Of a DNA stretch of 58,701 nucleotides, positions 34,561 to 46,503 are shown piece by piece. The first letter of the stretch is position 1; the number at the start of each line of letters is the position of its first letter. A program made the position numbers and the translations under genes. The notes beneath the pieces were generated by a model that searched no databases, was not told the DNA's origin, and saw nothing but the letters and a program-made list of their open reading frames with translations. This stretch comes from Polaromonas sp. (GTDB taxonomy: Bacteria > Pseudomonadota > Gammaproteobacteria > Burkholderiales > Burkholderiaceae_C): assembly GCA_021153985.1 (NCBI GenBank), contig JAJKJM010000151.1, positions 1 to 58,701 on the forward strand, written 5' to 3'.

Positions 34561-35355
34561 TCAGGTTCCGATCCGGATGGGAATACCGGCGCTTCTGACG
34601 TGAGCACGCGCCTGCATGGGGTTTTGGTCCCTGAAACAGAAGAAGGTGCCGGCCGCTATGCCCTCGGCGCCTCCCGCCATGAATCCCTCAATAAAATGCT
34701 GCGCCACGCCACAGCCGCCTGAAAGGATCACGGGCACATCCACGGCATCGGCGACCTCCCTTCCGAGGGCGACATTCAGTCCCGCGCCCTGCCCGTCCCG
34801 GTCGGCGTCAGTCAGCAAAATCTCCCCGGCGCCTGCAACAACCGCCTGCCGGGCCCAAGCCACTACGTCCAGGCCGGTGTTGACCGAGGCTTTATGAGTG
34901 AACACGACGTTTCGCTGGAGAACAGCGTCGTACCGAAAATCAATCGACACCACAACACACTGGGCCCCAAAGCGTTCAGCTGCCTGAGTGATCAATTCAG
35001 GGTTCAACACCGCAGCTGCGTTGATGGAAACCTTGTCGGCGCCGCGCTCCAGCAATAGGGAAAAGTCGTCCGGCGTCTGAACGCCTCCGCCCACCACAAT
35101 GGGCATGAATGTTTCCGACGCCAGTTTTTCAATAACACCCAAAAGGGCGAAGTCCTCGGCGATGGGCAGGCTGTCGATATTGAGCACAATCAACTCGTCG
35201 GCCAACTGGGCTTCATACACCTTGGCCTGGGAGACCGGATCTCCCACCTCGAAAACCTGGTCGAAGTTACGGGTCGTCACCAGGATGGGCCGCACCAGCC
35301 GACCGTAGGTCTTGTTCTTGATCAGCAGCTTGGGAACAATTCTTTTCTTGAGCAT
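34561..35355 (-). CDS. HisF-like cyclase subunit of an amidotransferase pathway (HisF2/WbuZ type)
   Basis: The 264-residue barrel protein is similar to the HisF cyclase subunit of imidazole glycerol phosphate synthase. It begins MLKKRIVPKLLIKNK; true HisF has a catalytic Asp at position 11 (CLDVK), replaced here by Leu, as in glycan-locus paralogues. The second Asp is kept (VVVSIDFRY), as are VGGGVQTPDDF, GADKVSINAAAV and ILSGGCGVAQHF. With HisH next door and PseA-type amidotransferase beyond, it should pass ammonia from glutamine to an acetamido group to form an acetamidino sugar, rather than make histidine. Confidence 0.88.
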   Translation of the reverse strand: MLKKRIVPKLLIKNKTYGRLVRPILVTTRNFDQVFEVGDPVSQAKVYEAQLADELIVLNIDSLPIAEDFALLGVIEKLASETFMPIVVGGGVQTPDDFSLLLERGADKVSINAAAVLNPELITQAAERFGAQCVVVSIDFRYDAVLQRNVVFTHKASVNTGLDVVAWARQAVVAGAGEILLTDADRDGQGAGLNVALGREVADAVDVPVILSGGCGVAQHFIEGFMAGGAEGIAAGTFFCFRDQNPMQARAHVRSAGIPIRIGT

Positions 35356-35358
35356 GGT

Positions 35359-35988
35359 CTACATCGCCAGAAATGATTTGAGCAGGCGCATTCCCGCTGC
35401 CTGGCTTTTTTCGGGATGAAATTGCGTGGCGACCATGTTTCCCCGTTTAATCAGTGCGCTGAAATGCTGGCCATGGTGTGTCGAGCCAATCTCGCGCCCC
35501 AGCCTGGGGGCGTGGTAGGCGAAGGAGTGATCGAAGTAGAAGTCCACCGACTCGCCCTCTTTGAAAAGGCCGAAGGACTCCTTGAAGAGCACTTCGTTCC
35601 ATCCCACGTGCGGCACATGGATGGCGGCTTGCCCCGCGGATTTTTCCAGCTTTCGAACCGTGCCGCCGATCCATCCAAGGCCGGCGTGGGAGCCGAGCTC
35701 TTCGCTATGGTCGGCCATCAGCTGCATGCCCACACATATACCCAAAAGAGGCTTTTCATCGCGCAGCGCCCATTGCTCCACACCCTCCAGCAAGCCGCTC
35801 GCGCGCAGCCGGTCCGCGCAGAACCCGAAGGCGCCTACGCCGGGCAGGACAAGATGGGAGCAGCCGTGAATATCTTCAGGGCTGCGCACCAGGATGGATG
35901 CCACATCAACGGCCTCCACCGCGTTCACCACCGAACGGATGTTGCCCGATTGGTAGTCGACGATGCCAACGACTTGGCGGTTCATCAA
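35359..35988 (-). CDS. HisH-like glutaminase subunit (HisH2/WbuY type)
   Basis: The 209-residue protein is a class I glutamine amidotransferase with the catalytic triad: Cys85 in GICVGMQL, and His191 and Glu193 in FHPEKSQ. The IVDYQSGNIRSVVNAVEAV start and LPGVGAFG oxyanion region match HisH. It hydrolyses glutamine and channels ammonia into the HisF-like partner, 3 bases downstream. It lies 27 bases after the PseA-type gene, so the three act as a unit. Confidence 0.9.
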   Translation of the reverse strand: MMNRQVVGIVDYQSGNIRSVVNAVEAVDVASILVRSPEDIHGCSHLVLPGVGAFGFCADRLRASGLLEGVEQWALRDEKPLLGICVGMQLMADHSEELGSHAGLGWIGGTVRKLEKSAGQAAIHVPHVGWNEVLFKESFGLFKEGESVDFYFDHSFAYHAPRLGREIGSTHHGQHFSALIKRGNMVATQFHPEKSQAAGMRLLKSFLAM

Positions 35989-36015
35989 ACGTTCGTCCTT
36001 GCAAAGCCCACGCGT

Positions 36016-37206
36016 TCAGACATGGCGGGATTTCCAGCGGATTACTTGCGCCTCGGCATCCGCGCGGGCCATGGCGCCGTCTTTGTTCCAGCGCTCATAA
36101 TCCGCCATCCTCTGGCCGGGCAATGTTTTTTGAGGGTCGTGGGCGTAGGGCGACACTTGATGTGCCATGGCAATTTCCATGAATTCCTGCTCCGTCAAAC
36201 CGACGAACTCGAGAAACAGGTCAAGGCTGGGTGGCCGGCGGCCTTCGTACTCCGCAATCAGCTTCTCGCCATCTTCCTTCTTGAGCCGGCCATGCCGAAT
36301 ATCCAGGGCCACCAGGTGCGACGGCCTGGAGTAACCGCGCTTGATGTATTTGATGTAATCGCGAACGCCCTGCATGTAGCACTCGATCTTTTCGTAGCTG
36401 TACTCGGGCGGCACGTTTTCGACCTGATCCCCCTTCCAGCCCAGATCGCGCTGGATGATTTCAGACTGCTTTTTGACGTCCCACTGGATGTAGGAACCCA
36501 GGCACACCGAGCGATAGCCGAGGCCGCGCAGGTCTTTGATCGGAGGGTATTTATAAGGCTTCAGATCCCTGGGATCCAGCGCACCTTCCAGCCGGATGAA
36601 CATATCGTCAGAGGTGATGCCCAGGTTGACATACCTGTTAAAGCGCTTCTCATCGACCTCTTCAGGCTGACTGTAATCGTAGTACGCCGTGTATTCAGCG
36701 GAAGGCTCACCCCAGAAAATCAGAGGGACTTTCTTTTCGAGGGCGACCCACATCGGGTATGAAAAAATCCCGGTGTGGCAATGCCAGCAAAAGTCGCCTT
36801 TTTCCAGAAAGCTCTGCAGCATGAGCTTCTGGACAACCTTCCAGTTGGGAGTGAAGGTATGGATGTCCACACCCAGCTTTCGCATGGTGCGCTTGACGTT
36901 ATCTTCCAGATTGGGCCGCATGAACCCATGATCAAAGCGAACTACCAGCGGTTTGAGGCCGTACTCCTTGACGAGATAATTCAGCGTCCAGGTGCTGTCT
37001 TTTCCGCCGCTGAAAGGAACGATACAGTCGTAGTCGTATTTTCCGCGGTACTCCTCAACCAGCGCGTCAAGGTCCTTCTTGCGCTGTCCCCAATCAATAC
37101 TGTCCTTCTTGAAGTCCTGCTGGTTGCAGATATTGCAGACACCCTGGGCGTCAAAGATGATCGTCTCGTGGGTTTCGGGAAGATTGCATTTGGTACAACG
37201 TTTCAT
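36016..37206 (-). CDS. pseA: N-acetyl sugar amidotransferase (PseA/WbpG type)
   Basis: The 396-residue cytoplasmic enzyme has an N-terminal zinc-like cysteine cluster (CTKC at 4-7, CNIC at 24-27), the ATP pyrophosphatase PP-loop SGGKDS (66-71), CWHC (140-143) and LIFWGEPSAEYTAYYDY. The family converts an N-acetyl group of a sugar or nonulosonate into an acetamidino group with ammonia from HisH/HisF; Campylobacter PseA and Pseudomonas WbpG are the reference members. Start 37206 overlaps the aldo/keto reductase stop (ATGA). The pathway context favours a pseudaminic-acid substrate. Confidence 0.92.
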   Translation of the reverse strand: MKRCTKCNLPETHETIIFDAQGVCNICNQQDFKKDSIDWGQRKKDLDALVEEYRGKYDYDCIVPFSGGKDSTWTLNYLVKEYGLKPLVVRFDHGFMRPNLEDNVKRTMRKLGVDIHTFTPNWKVVQKLMLQSFLEKGDFCWHCHTGIFSYPMWVALEKKVPLIFWGEPSAEYTAYYDYSQPEEVDEKRFNRYVNLGITSDDMFIRLEGALDPRDLKPYKYPPIKDLRGLGYRSVCLGSYIQWDVKKQSEIIQRDLGWKGDQVENVPPEYSYEKIECYMQGVRDYIKYIKRGYSRPSHLVALDIRHGRLKKEDGEKLIAEYEGRRPPSLDLFLEFVGLTEQEFMEIAMAHQVSPYAHDPQKTLPGQRMADYERWNKDGAMARADAEAQVIRWKSRHV

Positions 37207-38067
37207 TGCAGTTTCCATTGAGTGGGATTAATAAGGCGCAAGTCCGAAGACTCGAGAAAATGGGGGAAGTCAATCTGTTCGGTGCAGGGGGCGGCAAGGA
37301 TCTCATCCAGATGGCCGACACCGTCCACACCGACGACAACGCGGCATATTTCAGGCCGGGATAACGCGAACATCAGGCTGGCCCGCAGCGGGCTCAGGTG
37401 TTCCGCCGTGAGCCAGCCATCCCACGTCGACCACAAGTCCTGCCAGGCGGAAAATTCCGCGCGCCGCTTTTCAGGCGGCTGCAGCAGCAAGCCTTGCAGA
37501 AACACCGAACGCACATGGACTTCCGTGCCAGCTTGATGCATACGCTCCAGCCAACCGGAGCTCGCCAAGCGGCGGTCAAACACATTGAAAGGTGACTGAA
37601 TAAGGTCGAGGCGGAATTTCGGCCACAGCGCCTCCAGCTCCTCCGGTCCGTAGATGGACACACCGATCTTGTCCACTAGCCCCAGTTGCTGCACATCGCG
37701 CAAGGCAGCATAGATCGCCGCCCCATGCGGCTCAAGGAGTTGCTGCGAGCGATGCAGCAAGAGACCGTGGAGCTTGGGCACCCCGAGCCGCGTGAGCGAA
37801 CCGCTCAGCTCCGAACGGACCCATGCCGCAATGTCCGCGCAAGCTCCGGGCAATGCCGGCAGCTTGGACACCAGTTTCCATTCCTGCACGCCCAGAGACC
37901 CCAGGGTTTTCTCGCTGTCGCCGTAGGCGATGGCGGTGTCCAGAGTGTCCATGCCGGCCGCCCGCGCCCGGCGCAAGATTTCGCCTGCCTCGCCCGGATT
38001 GATTTGCCCGAGCTGATTGGCAACGCCATAAGGCATGCCAAACTGGGCCGTGCCAAGAGCAATGCGG

Positions 38068-38075
<8 letters not shown>
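37203..38075 (-). CDS. Aldo/keto reductase
   Basis: The 290-residue TIM-barrel NADPH oxidoreductase has the AKR tetrad visible: Asp and Tyr in MDTLDTAIAYGDSE, Lys in KLVSKLP and His in GLLLHRSQ. Downstream are the Rossmann-like substrate loops VGVDGVGHLDEIL. The position between pseC and pseA within overlapping genes suggests that it reduces a carbonyl on a sugar intermediate, but no standard pseudaminic acid step needs it. It could modify the final product or reduce a related keto sugar. Confidence 0.87.
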
Positions 38076-40271
<2,196 letters not shown>

Positions 40272-42113
40272 TTAAGAGGTAAGAGCAGGCTCTTGGTTTG
40301 CAGCCAGTGCCATGCGTTGAAAGCTCGGGCTGCTGGCAAGAAGCTCTTCATAGGTCCCTTGGGCCACAAGCTTTCCCGCCTCTAGCTGAACAATGGTGTC
40401 GCAGTTGCGTACCGTGGTCAATCGGTGCGCGATCATCAGGATCGTCAACTCTTGGTCCAGCCCTTCAATGGCGCTCATGACGGACTGCTCGGTTGCGCTG
40501 TCGAGTGCGCTGGTCGCTTCATCAAATACAAGCACGCTGGCTTGCTTGTAAAGCGCGCGTGCGATGCCAATACGCTGGCGCTGCCCGCCGGAAAGGCGCA
40601 CACCGCGCTCGCCGACAAGCACGTCATATCCCTCGCGGCGGCTTTCGATGAATTCGGCGATCTGGGCCTGGGCCGCGGCCTTGCGTACCCGCTCCATGTC
40701 TATGGCGCTCTTGGGCACGCCGAAGGCAATGTTCTCGGCAAGCGTCGTGTCGGCCAGATAGATCGCCTGCGGAACGTGGGCAATCGAACGCTGCCATGCG
40801 CCGACGGCCGGGCCGGCGATGATTGCGCCGTCCACGGAAAGCGTGCCTTCCGTGGGTGCCAGCAAGCCCATGAGCAGGTCAAGCGCAGTACTTTTCCCGC
40901 TACCGGTGCTTCCAACGAAACCGACGCGGGAACCTTTGCGAATGCTCAGATTCAAGCGATCAAGCACCAGCGGACCGGTGGCGGAATAGCGAAAACTGAC
41001 GTTGGTGAACTGGACGCCGTCGTGCAGCTGCAAGGGCGCCGGCTGACTGGCCATCGGAAAGTCCGCCGGATAGGGCTGGTCCAGCATCTGCAGCAGTCCG
41101 GCCAGCGACGTCTGGCTGCCCGTGATGCCCGCCCATGCGCTGTAGCTGAGCTGCAGTGCGGGCAGCAGGCGCTGCGCGCCAAGGGCCAATGCGCCCAACA
41201 CCGGGAGCGCCACCGCCACGCCGCCGGGTTGCCGGCTCAGGCCGTAGGCGAGCGCCGCGATCAATCCCATGCCCACCGCTTCCACCACGAATCGCGGGCT
41301 GGCTGCGATGAACACATTGTTTCCCTGCGCCCTGCGCAGCGGGTAGTCCGCCTGCCGATACACCTGGCTGTAGACTTCCTGCGCACCGTCCAGCAGAACG
41401 TCGCGTATGCCGCCCAGGCCTTCCTGCAGCGCCTTGATGACCTGTGAGTACTCATGGTTGATGCGGTCACTGTTCCGGCGCAGGCGGCGCCTGGCGATCC
41501 AGCTGATCACAAAATAACTGCTCCCAAAACCCGCGATCGCCACCATCGCCACCATCGGGTTGATCACGATCAGCGCCACGGTGATGGCTACAAGCAGAAT
41601 CGATGAACTGACCAGCGTCAGCAGCTGATAGAGCACGTTCACCGCATCGCCGATCTTGTTGGTGATGCTGCTGATGACTTCGCTGCTGTTACGCGAAACA
41701 TGAACCGGGTAGGGCTGGTACAGGGTTCTGCGGTACACCTCAATGCTCAGATCGGCGCTGCTGGCGAACGCCAGCCTGGTGGTTACCCACAGCACCAGCA
41801 TTCGGACCGCTCCGGCAGCGACCGCCGCAGCCACAAACGCGACGGTCAAAGGCAAAACGAGCTGGTCCGCCGAAGTGAGGCCCCAAGCCCTGGCGAGGTC
41901 CGCGATGAACGGCCGCTTGAAGAGGATTTCCGGTGAAACCAGCACGCCAATGAAGGGAAGCACGATCCCCAGACTGACGACTTCAGCGGCAGCACTAATC
42001 ACCGTGAGCCCGGTCAGAAGCACAAATTGCCGCCGCCGGCGCCTGCTCAGGTGCCCGAGCAGGCGCCCCAGCAATGCCGGTACGGATTCACGCTTGAACT
42101 GGGGATCCACCAT
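40272..42113 (-). CDS. ABC exporter/flippase with fused membrane and ATPase domains (PglK/MsbA type)
   Basis: The 613-residue half-transporter has six predicted membrane segments in residues 1-330 and a C-terminal ATPase with Walker A GSTGSGKST, signature LSGGQRQRIGIARAL, and Walker B/D-loop VLVFDEATSALD. It resembles PglK-type flippases of lipid-linked oligosaccharides and MsbA. It sits between GDP-fucose synthesis and pseB, so it probably moves a lipid-linked glycan or nonulosonate intermediate across the inner membrane. It would be a second translocation route next to Wzx. Its start overlaps the fcl stop by one base (TGATG). Confidence 0.87.
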   Translation of the reverse strand: MVDPQFKRESVPALLGRLLGHLSRRRRRQFVLLTGLTVISAAAEVVSLGIVLPFIGVLVSPEILFKRPFIADLARAWGLTSADQLVLPLTVAFVAAAVAAGAVRMLVLWVTTRLAFASSADLSIEVYRRTLYQPYPVHVSRNSSEVISSITNKIGDAVNVLYQLLTLVSSSILLVAITVALIVINPMVAMVAIAGFGSSYFVISWIARRRLRRNSDRINHEYSQVIKALQEGLGGIRDVLLDGAQEVYSQVYRQADYPLRRAQGNNVFIAASPRFVVEAVGMGLIAALAYGLSRQPGGVAVALPVLGALALGAQRLLPALQLSYSAWAGITGSQTSLAGLLQMLDQPYPADFPMASQPAPLQLHDGVQFTNVSFRYSATGPLVLDRLNLSIRKGSRVGFVGSTGSGKSTALDLLMGLLAPTEGTLSVDGAIIAGPAVGAWQRSIAHVPQAIYLADTTLAENIAFGVPKSAIDMERVRKAAAQAQIAEFIESRREGYDVLVGERGVRLSGGQRQRIGIARALYKQASVLVFDEATSALDSATEQSVMSAIEGLDQELTILMIAHRLTTVRNCDTIVQLEAGKLVAQGTYEELLASSPSFQRMALAANQEPALTS

Positions 42114-43093
42114 CAGCCCCCGGCTTGGGGCGCCGATGGCGCGCTGGAAAGAAAGGCCCGGTATGTTTCATCGAGACCGGGTTTCAGGGAGATGCCAGGC
42201 GCCCAGCCCAAGGACTTGAGCCTGGAGACATCGAGCAGCTTTCGTGGCGTACCGTCGGGCTTGGAGGTGTCGAATTCGAGCACCCCCTGGAACCCCACCA
42301 CCTGCATGATGGTTTTGGCGAGTTCGCCGATGCTCAACTCTTCGCCGCTGCCCACATTCAAATGAGACTGCATGGGCTGGGTGGCGGCGCCATAACGCGC
42401 GCGATCAAGATCCATCACATGCAGGCTAGCTAATGCCATGTCATCGACATGCAGAAATTCACGCTTGGGCGTACCGCTTCCCCAAACCACCACTTTTTCG
42501 GCCTTCGCGATCTTGGCTTCGTGAAAACGCCTGATCAAACCGGGGATGACATGGCTGTTTTCTGGATGATAGTTATCACCCGGGCCATACAGGTTTGTCG
42601 GCATGACGCTTCGGTAATCGGTGCCATGTTGCCGGTTGTAGCTCTCGCAGAGTTTGATGCCCGCTATCTTTGCAATTGCATAAGCCTCGTTGGTCGGCTC
42701 AAGCAGGCCCGTCATCAGGCTGTCTTCTCTCATCGGCTGGGCGGCCAGGCGGGGATAAATGCATGACGAACCGAGAAACAGCAGCTTTTGCACACCATGC
42801 CGCCAGGCCTCATGGATGACGTTCGCCTGCATCGTCATGTTTTCATAGATGAAGTTCGCGGGATAGGTATTGTTGGCATGGATACCGCCCACGCGCGCTG
42901 CGGCAAGGTAAACCTGCTCGATTTTTTCATTCGAGAAGAAACTCCTCACCTGCGCTTGCTCCGTCAGATCGAGTTCAGCATGGGTGCGGGTGACGATATT
43001 GCGGTACCCGCGCAACTTCAGCAAACGAACAATGGCAGACCCAACCATCCCGCGATGGCCGGCGACAAAAATCCGGGTGTTCAAATGTTCCAT
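42113..43093 (-). CDS. fcl: GDP-L-fucose synthase
   Basis: The 326-residue extended SDR has [26 protein letters not shown], the catalytic pair in YAIAKIAG, and [19 protein letters not shown] with [12 protein letters not shown]. It does the epimerisation and reduction of GDP-4-keto-6-deoxymannose to GDP-L-fucose. It lies 6 bases downstream of gmd and supplies the fucosyltransferase at 17062. Length is normal. Confidence 0.95.
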   Translation of the reverse strand: MEHLNTRIFVAGHRGMVGSAIVRLLKLRGYRNIVTRTHAELDLTEQAQVRSFFSNEKIEQVYLAAARVGGIHANNTYPANFIYENMTMQANVIHEAWRHGVQKLLFLGSSCIYPRLAAQPMREDSLMTGLLEPTNEAYAIAKIAGIKLCESYNRQHGTDYRSVMPTNLYGPGDNYHPENSHVIPGLIRRFHEAKIAKAEKVVVWGSGTPKREFLHVDDMALASLHVMDLDRARYGAATQPMQSHLNVGSGEELSIGELAKTIMQVVGFQGVLEFDTSKPDGTPRKLLDVSRLKSLGWAPGISLKPGLDETYRAFLSSAPSAPQAGG

Positions 43094-43099
43094 GCTTGT

Positions 43100-44221
43100 T
43101 TATTTCTCAAGAGATATCGCCACGTTGTAGCCGTGCTGCTTCAAAAGCGCATGGCGGCGGGCCTCCTCAAGGTCCTTCGCTACCATCTCCTGCACCATCT
43201 CGGCGAATGTCGTTGTCGGCGTCCAGCCCAGCTTGACGCGCGCATTGGTGGGGTCGCCCAGCAGTGTCTCCACCTCGGTGGGTCGAAAGTATTTGGGATC
43301 GACCGCGACGATGACCTGCCCGACCCTGGCGCCGCTCGTCTTGTCCGAAGTAATGGCGGCGATCACCCCTTTTTCCTCCACGCCGTGGCCTTGCCATTCG
43401 ATTTCGATGCCCAACTCGCCCGCCGCCGTTTCAACGAACTGGCGAACCGAGTACTGCACGCCGGTTGCGATGACGAAGTCTTCAGCCCGTTCCTGCTGCA
43501 GCATGAGCCACTGCATCTCGACGTAGTCGCGCGCATGGCCCCAGTCGCGTAGCGCATCCATGTTCCCAAGGTAGAAGGTCTGCTCCAGACCCTGCGATAT
43601 GTTCGCCAGCGCCCGGGTAATCTTGCGAGTGACGAAGGTTTCTCCGCGACGCGGGGACTCGTGATTGAACAGGATCCCGTTGCAGGCGTACATGCCGTAA
43701 GCCTCGCGATAGTTGACCGTTATCCAGTAGGCATACAGTTTGGCCACCGCATACGGGCTGCGCGGATAGAACGGCGTGGTTTCACGCTGCGGTATTTCCT
43801 GCACCAGACCATAGAGCTCCGAGGTCGATGCCTGGTAAAACCGCGTCTTTTTCTCAAGCCCCAGTATCCGGATCGCCTCGAGCAGCCTCAAGGTGCCCAT
43901 GCCGTCGACGTCGGCCGTGTATTCAGGTGACTCGAACGACACCGCGACGTGGCTCATCGCCCCCAGGTTGTAGACCTCATCGGGCTGCACCTGCTGCATG
44001 ATGCGCATCAGGTTCGACGTGTCGGTGAGGTCGCCGTAATGCAGAAACATGTGCGGATTGTCCGCATGGGGATCCTGGTAAATGTGATCGATGCGCTCCG
44101 TATTGAACAGCGAAGCCCGTCGTTTGATGCCATGCACATCGTATCCCTTGGCCAGCAGGAACTCGGCCAGGTAAGAGCCGTCCTGGCCGGTGATTCCGGT
44201 AATCAATGCTACTTTTTTCAT
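43100..44221 (-). CDS. gmd: GDP-mannose 4,6-dehydratase
   Basis: The 373-residue NADP-dependent SDR has [19 protein letters not shown], the family-specific [14 protein letters not shown] loop, [11 protein letters not shown], the catalytic region [12 protein letters not shown] and [14 protein letters not shown]. It makes GDP-4-keto-6-deoxy-D-mannose, the shared precursor of L-fucose and D-rhamnose. Because fcl follows directly, L-fucose is the likely product. It lies 3 bases downstream of manC. Confidence 0.96.
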   Translation of the reverse strand: MKKVALITGITGQDGSYLAEFLLAKGYDVHGIKRRASLFNTERIDHIYQDPHADNPHMFLHYGDLTDTSNLMRIMQQVQPDEVYNLGAMSHVAVSFESPEYTADVDGMGTLRLLEAIRILGLEKKTRFYQASTSELYGLVQEIPQRETTPFYPRSPYAVAKLYAYWITVNYREAYGMYACNGILFNHESPRRGETFVTRKITRALANISQGLEQTFYLGNMDALRDWGHARDYVEMQWLMLQQERAEDFVIATGVQYSVRQFVETAAGELGIEIEWQGHGVEEKGVIAAITSDKTSGARVGQVIVAVDPKYFRPTEVETLLGDPTNARVKLGWTPTTTFAEMVQEMVAKDLEEARRHALLKQHGYNVAISLEK

Positions 44222-44224
44222 TTT

Positions 44225-45646
44225 TTATACCCTGCCATATACGTCGTTAAATCGCTCTATATCGTCTTCACCCAGATAACTGCCCGACTGCACCTCGATC
44301 ATTTCGAGATCCATCTCCCCTGGGTTCTCAAGCCGATGCATTTCGCCGATCGGAATGTATGTCGACTGGTTCTCGGTCAGGGTGAAAGTCTCCGAACCCT
44401 TGGTCACCAGCGCGTTTCCCTTGACGACGATCCAGTGCTCAGCGCGGTACTTGTGGCGCTGCAGGCTCAGGCTGGCGCCAGGCTTGACGTTGATCCGCTT
44501 GACCTGAAACCGCTCGCCACAATCAATGCTGTCATACCAGCCCCAGGGCCGGGACACCTTGCGGTGCAGCGTGGCTTGCGGGCTGTCCAGCGCCACCAAC
44601 TCGGCCACCACGAGCTTGACCTGCTCGGCATGGGTGGCCGCGGCGACCAGCAGCGCATCGGGGGTGTCGATGATCAAAAGGCCCTCGGTGCCCAGCGCTA
44701 TAACAGGGCGTGTAGGCGCATGGATGTAGGTGTGGGTGGCTTGCACGGCCAGGCCTTGGCCGCCAACGCGGTTACCTTGGGCATCCGGCGGCGTCAGTTC
44801 GGCAACCGCGTTCCAGCTGCCCACATCGCTCCAGGCCCCCGAGAAAGGGATGACCACCACATTGTTGTGCTTCTCGAGCACGGCATAGTCAATACTCTCC
44901 GAGCGACAGGACGCAAAAGCGCCCGATTCTGGCCGGAGAAAATCCCCGTCCCGGCTTGCCGCAGCCATTGCTGACGCGCATGCCTGCAGTATGTCGGGCG
45001 CGTGCGCCTCCAGGGCCCCGAGAAGCACCGACGCCTTCACCAGGAAGATGCCGGCATTCCACAGGACATTTCCCTGCATGATCAGCGCGCCCGCCTTCTG
45101 GAAATCCGGTTTCTCGATGAATCGTGTCACCGCAAAGCTCTTGTCCGGATTCCCGGCGCCGCGCTCTATATAGCCGTACGCCGTGCTGGGAAATGTGGGA
45201 ACCACACCGAACGTCACAAAGGCGCCGCTGGTCGCGGCCTCGCGGCCTGTTTCGACCATGGCGGCAAAGCCGTCGACATCCGGAATATGGTGGTCCGCCG
45301 GGCAAAACAGCATCAGGTCGTCGGCTTCGGCGCGAAGCGCCGCCAGCCCCATTGCCGCGGCGGTATTCCGGGCCATCGGCTCGAGAATGACCTGGGCCGC
45401 TACACCTGCGCTTTGCATTGCCGCGCCCACCAGAAATCTGTGCTCCTCAGCCGCAACGCACATCACCGGTGCGCCTCCCTGTGGGGCGCCGAGCCGCGCC
45501 ACCCGCTCCAAGGTGAGCTCAAGCAGGCACTTGCCTGCAATCAAGGGGACGAATTGCTTCGGAAAGCTGCTGCGGGAAAGTGGCCACAGCCGGGTGCCTG
45601 AGCCGCCACAAAGGATCACGGAAGTAATAGCCGAGTTGGTGCTCAT
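44225..45646 (-). CDS. manC: Bifunctional mannose-1-phosphate guanylyltransferase / mannose-6-phosphate isomerase
   Basis: The 473-residue enzyme has the pyrophosphorylase signature GGSGTRLWPLSR (residues 14-25), ITCFIEKP-type RFIEKPDFQKA, WNAGIFLVK and a C-terminal type II isomerase cupin with RPWGWYDSID, KRINVKPGASLSLQ and HRAEHW-like KYRAEHWIVVKG. It makes GDP-mannose from fructose-6-phosphate-derived mannose phosphate, feeding gmd and fcl. It lies 62 bases after the MarR-type regulator gene, which is probably cotranscribed. Confidence 0.95.
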   Translation of the reverse strand: MSTNSAITSVILCGGSGTRLWPLSRSSFPKQFVPLIAGKCLLELTLERVARLGAPQGGAPVMCVAAEEHRFLVGAAMQSAGVAAQVILEPMARNTAAAMGLAALRAEADDLMLFCPADHHIPDVDGFAAMVETGREAATSGAFVTFGVVPTFPSTAYGYIERGAGNPDKSFAVTRFIEKPDFQKAGALIMQGNVLWNAGIFLVKASVLLGALEAHAPDILQACASAMAAASRDGDFLRPESGAFASCRSESIDYAVLEKHNNVVVIPFSGAWSDVGSWNAVAELTPPDAQGNRVGGQGLAVQATHTYIHAPTRPVIALGTEGLLIIDTPDALLVAAATHAEQVKLVVAELVALDSPQATLHRKVSRPWGWYDSIDCGERFQVKRINVKPGASLSLQRHKYRAEHWIVVKGNALVTKGSETFTLTENQSTYIPIGEMHRLENPGEMDLEMIEVQSGSYLGEDDIERFNDVYGRV

Positions 45647-45708
45647 GGGTCAGAATTTAAAAAGAATGGGGCGTGCCGCTACAGCGTGAATCGGGCGCAG
45701 ATCAGGCG

Positions 45709-46071
45709 TCATAGCCCACTGCTCAATGGAATGTCGGCCCGGTGCTCGCCGACTTCCCGTTTGAGAAGCTCGATTTCGCGATTCAGGCTCTCATATTCGG
45801 CCAGTTTCCGGCGCAAAAAGCATGCGGTGAGATTCGCTTTCTCCGCGATACCGAGCGGCGTCAGCAGATAGGCGTATGCCAGCTTGTTTTGGCTATTGCG
45901 AAAGTTCTGCACCTTGATCAGGCCCTTTTCCACCAAAGCCTTGATGCAATAATTGGTTTTCCCCAGGCTCACCCCCAACGCGTCGGCGAGATCGCGTTGA
46001 TTCATATGTGAATTTTCCATCAGGAGTCGCAAGACTTTCAGGTGGTTTTCTTCTTGGGAATCGGACATCAT
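45709..46071 (-). CDS. MarR-family EPS-associated transcriptional regulator
   Basis: The 120-residue regulator has a winged helix-turn-helix ([37 protein letters not shown], residues 16-52), then [18 protein letters not shown], and a C-terminal coiled coil ([15 protein letters not shown]). This is the layout of the small MarR-type regulators found at the head of exopolysaccharide loci. I chose the ATG at 46071 (MMSDSQEE); the open frame extends further upstream but without family-like sequence. It is probably the first gene of block B and may regulate it and the divergent genes. Confidence 0.85.
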   Translation of the reverse strand: MMSDSQEENHLKVLRLLMENSHMNQRDLADALGVSLGKTNYCIKALVEKGLIKVQNFRNSQNKLAYAYLLTPLGIAEKANLTACFLRRKLAEYESLNREIELLKREVGEHRADIPLSSGL

Positions 46072-46503
46072 GTAAGTTGCGACGATTTGAGGGGTTCCGT
46101 CTGCCGATAGCGCGTAAATGGGGCAAAAGCAGCCAGCCTGTTCAGCAATTGAACGGAGTATAGCCTGACGAGCCGGGAGCCGGCACCACAGCCCGCCTGC
46201 GGGCTCCCTTTTCACATTTATGGCGCGGCCAGGCCGGGACCTCACCGCAGGACTTTAACCCCGCCCGCGCTCCACTGCGGCGACAAACGGTGGTTAAAAT
46301 TGCCAGCGCGCAAGACGCAAGGGCGCATGTTCCCAGGCGAAAGAGGCTTTTCATCCGCAAAACGCGGGTATAGGCACCTGCCCGGCTCCAAAATGGCCGG
46401 CGGAGCATTCAGGCATCATCCAATGCTGCCGGCGGGCGCTTTTGTCCAGGGCAATCTATCCTTTGCGGATTATTTTCTATGTCATTGCCCATGAGGTCCT
46501 GGT
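46072..46503. promoter_or_regulatory. 432-bp divergent regulatory region at the head of the glycan locus
   Basis: This longest non-coding stretch between glycan genes lies between the MarR-type regulator (minus) and the initiating transferase (plus). It should contain promoters for both block B and block C. It holds a widely spaced inverted repeat, TTTAACC at 46254-46260 and GGTTAAA at 46292-46298, a candidate operator pair. It also has a GGGAGCC...GGCTCCC hairpin at 46175-46208 followed by TTTT. A possible plus-strand promoter is TTGTCC (46442-46447) with AT-rich sequence near 46465-46480, but box assignment is uncertain. Confidence 0.55.
46175..46212 (+). terminator. Attenuator-like hairpin with alternative folds
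   Basis: GGGAGCC (46175-46181) pairs with GGCTCCC (46202-46208) and is followed by TTTT on the plus strand. An inner repeat AGCCCGC/GCGGGCT (46190-46205) overlaps the 3' arm, so the two stems exclude each other. No known plus-strand gene ends here, so it could stop stray transcription or act in the leader of the minus-strand transcript. This is only a structural reading. Confidence 0.35.

Noticed and set aside
35416-36762. Long plus-strand frame across hisH and pseA
   Set aside because: It crosses two conserved genes and their gap and has no recognisable domain.
46072-46503. JUMPstart/ops element for RfaH control
   Set aside because: I found no GGCGGTAG-type ops motif; such control is a gammaproteobacterial feature.
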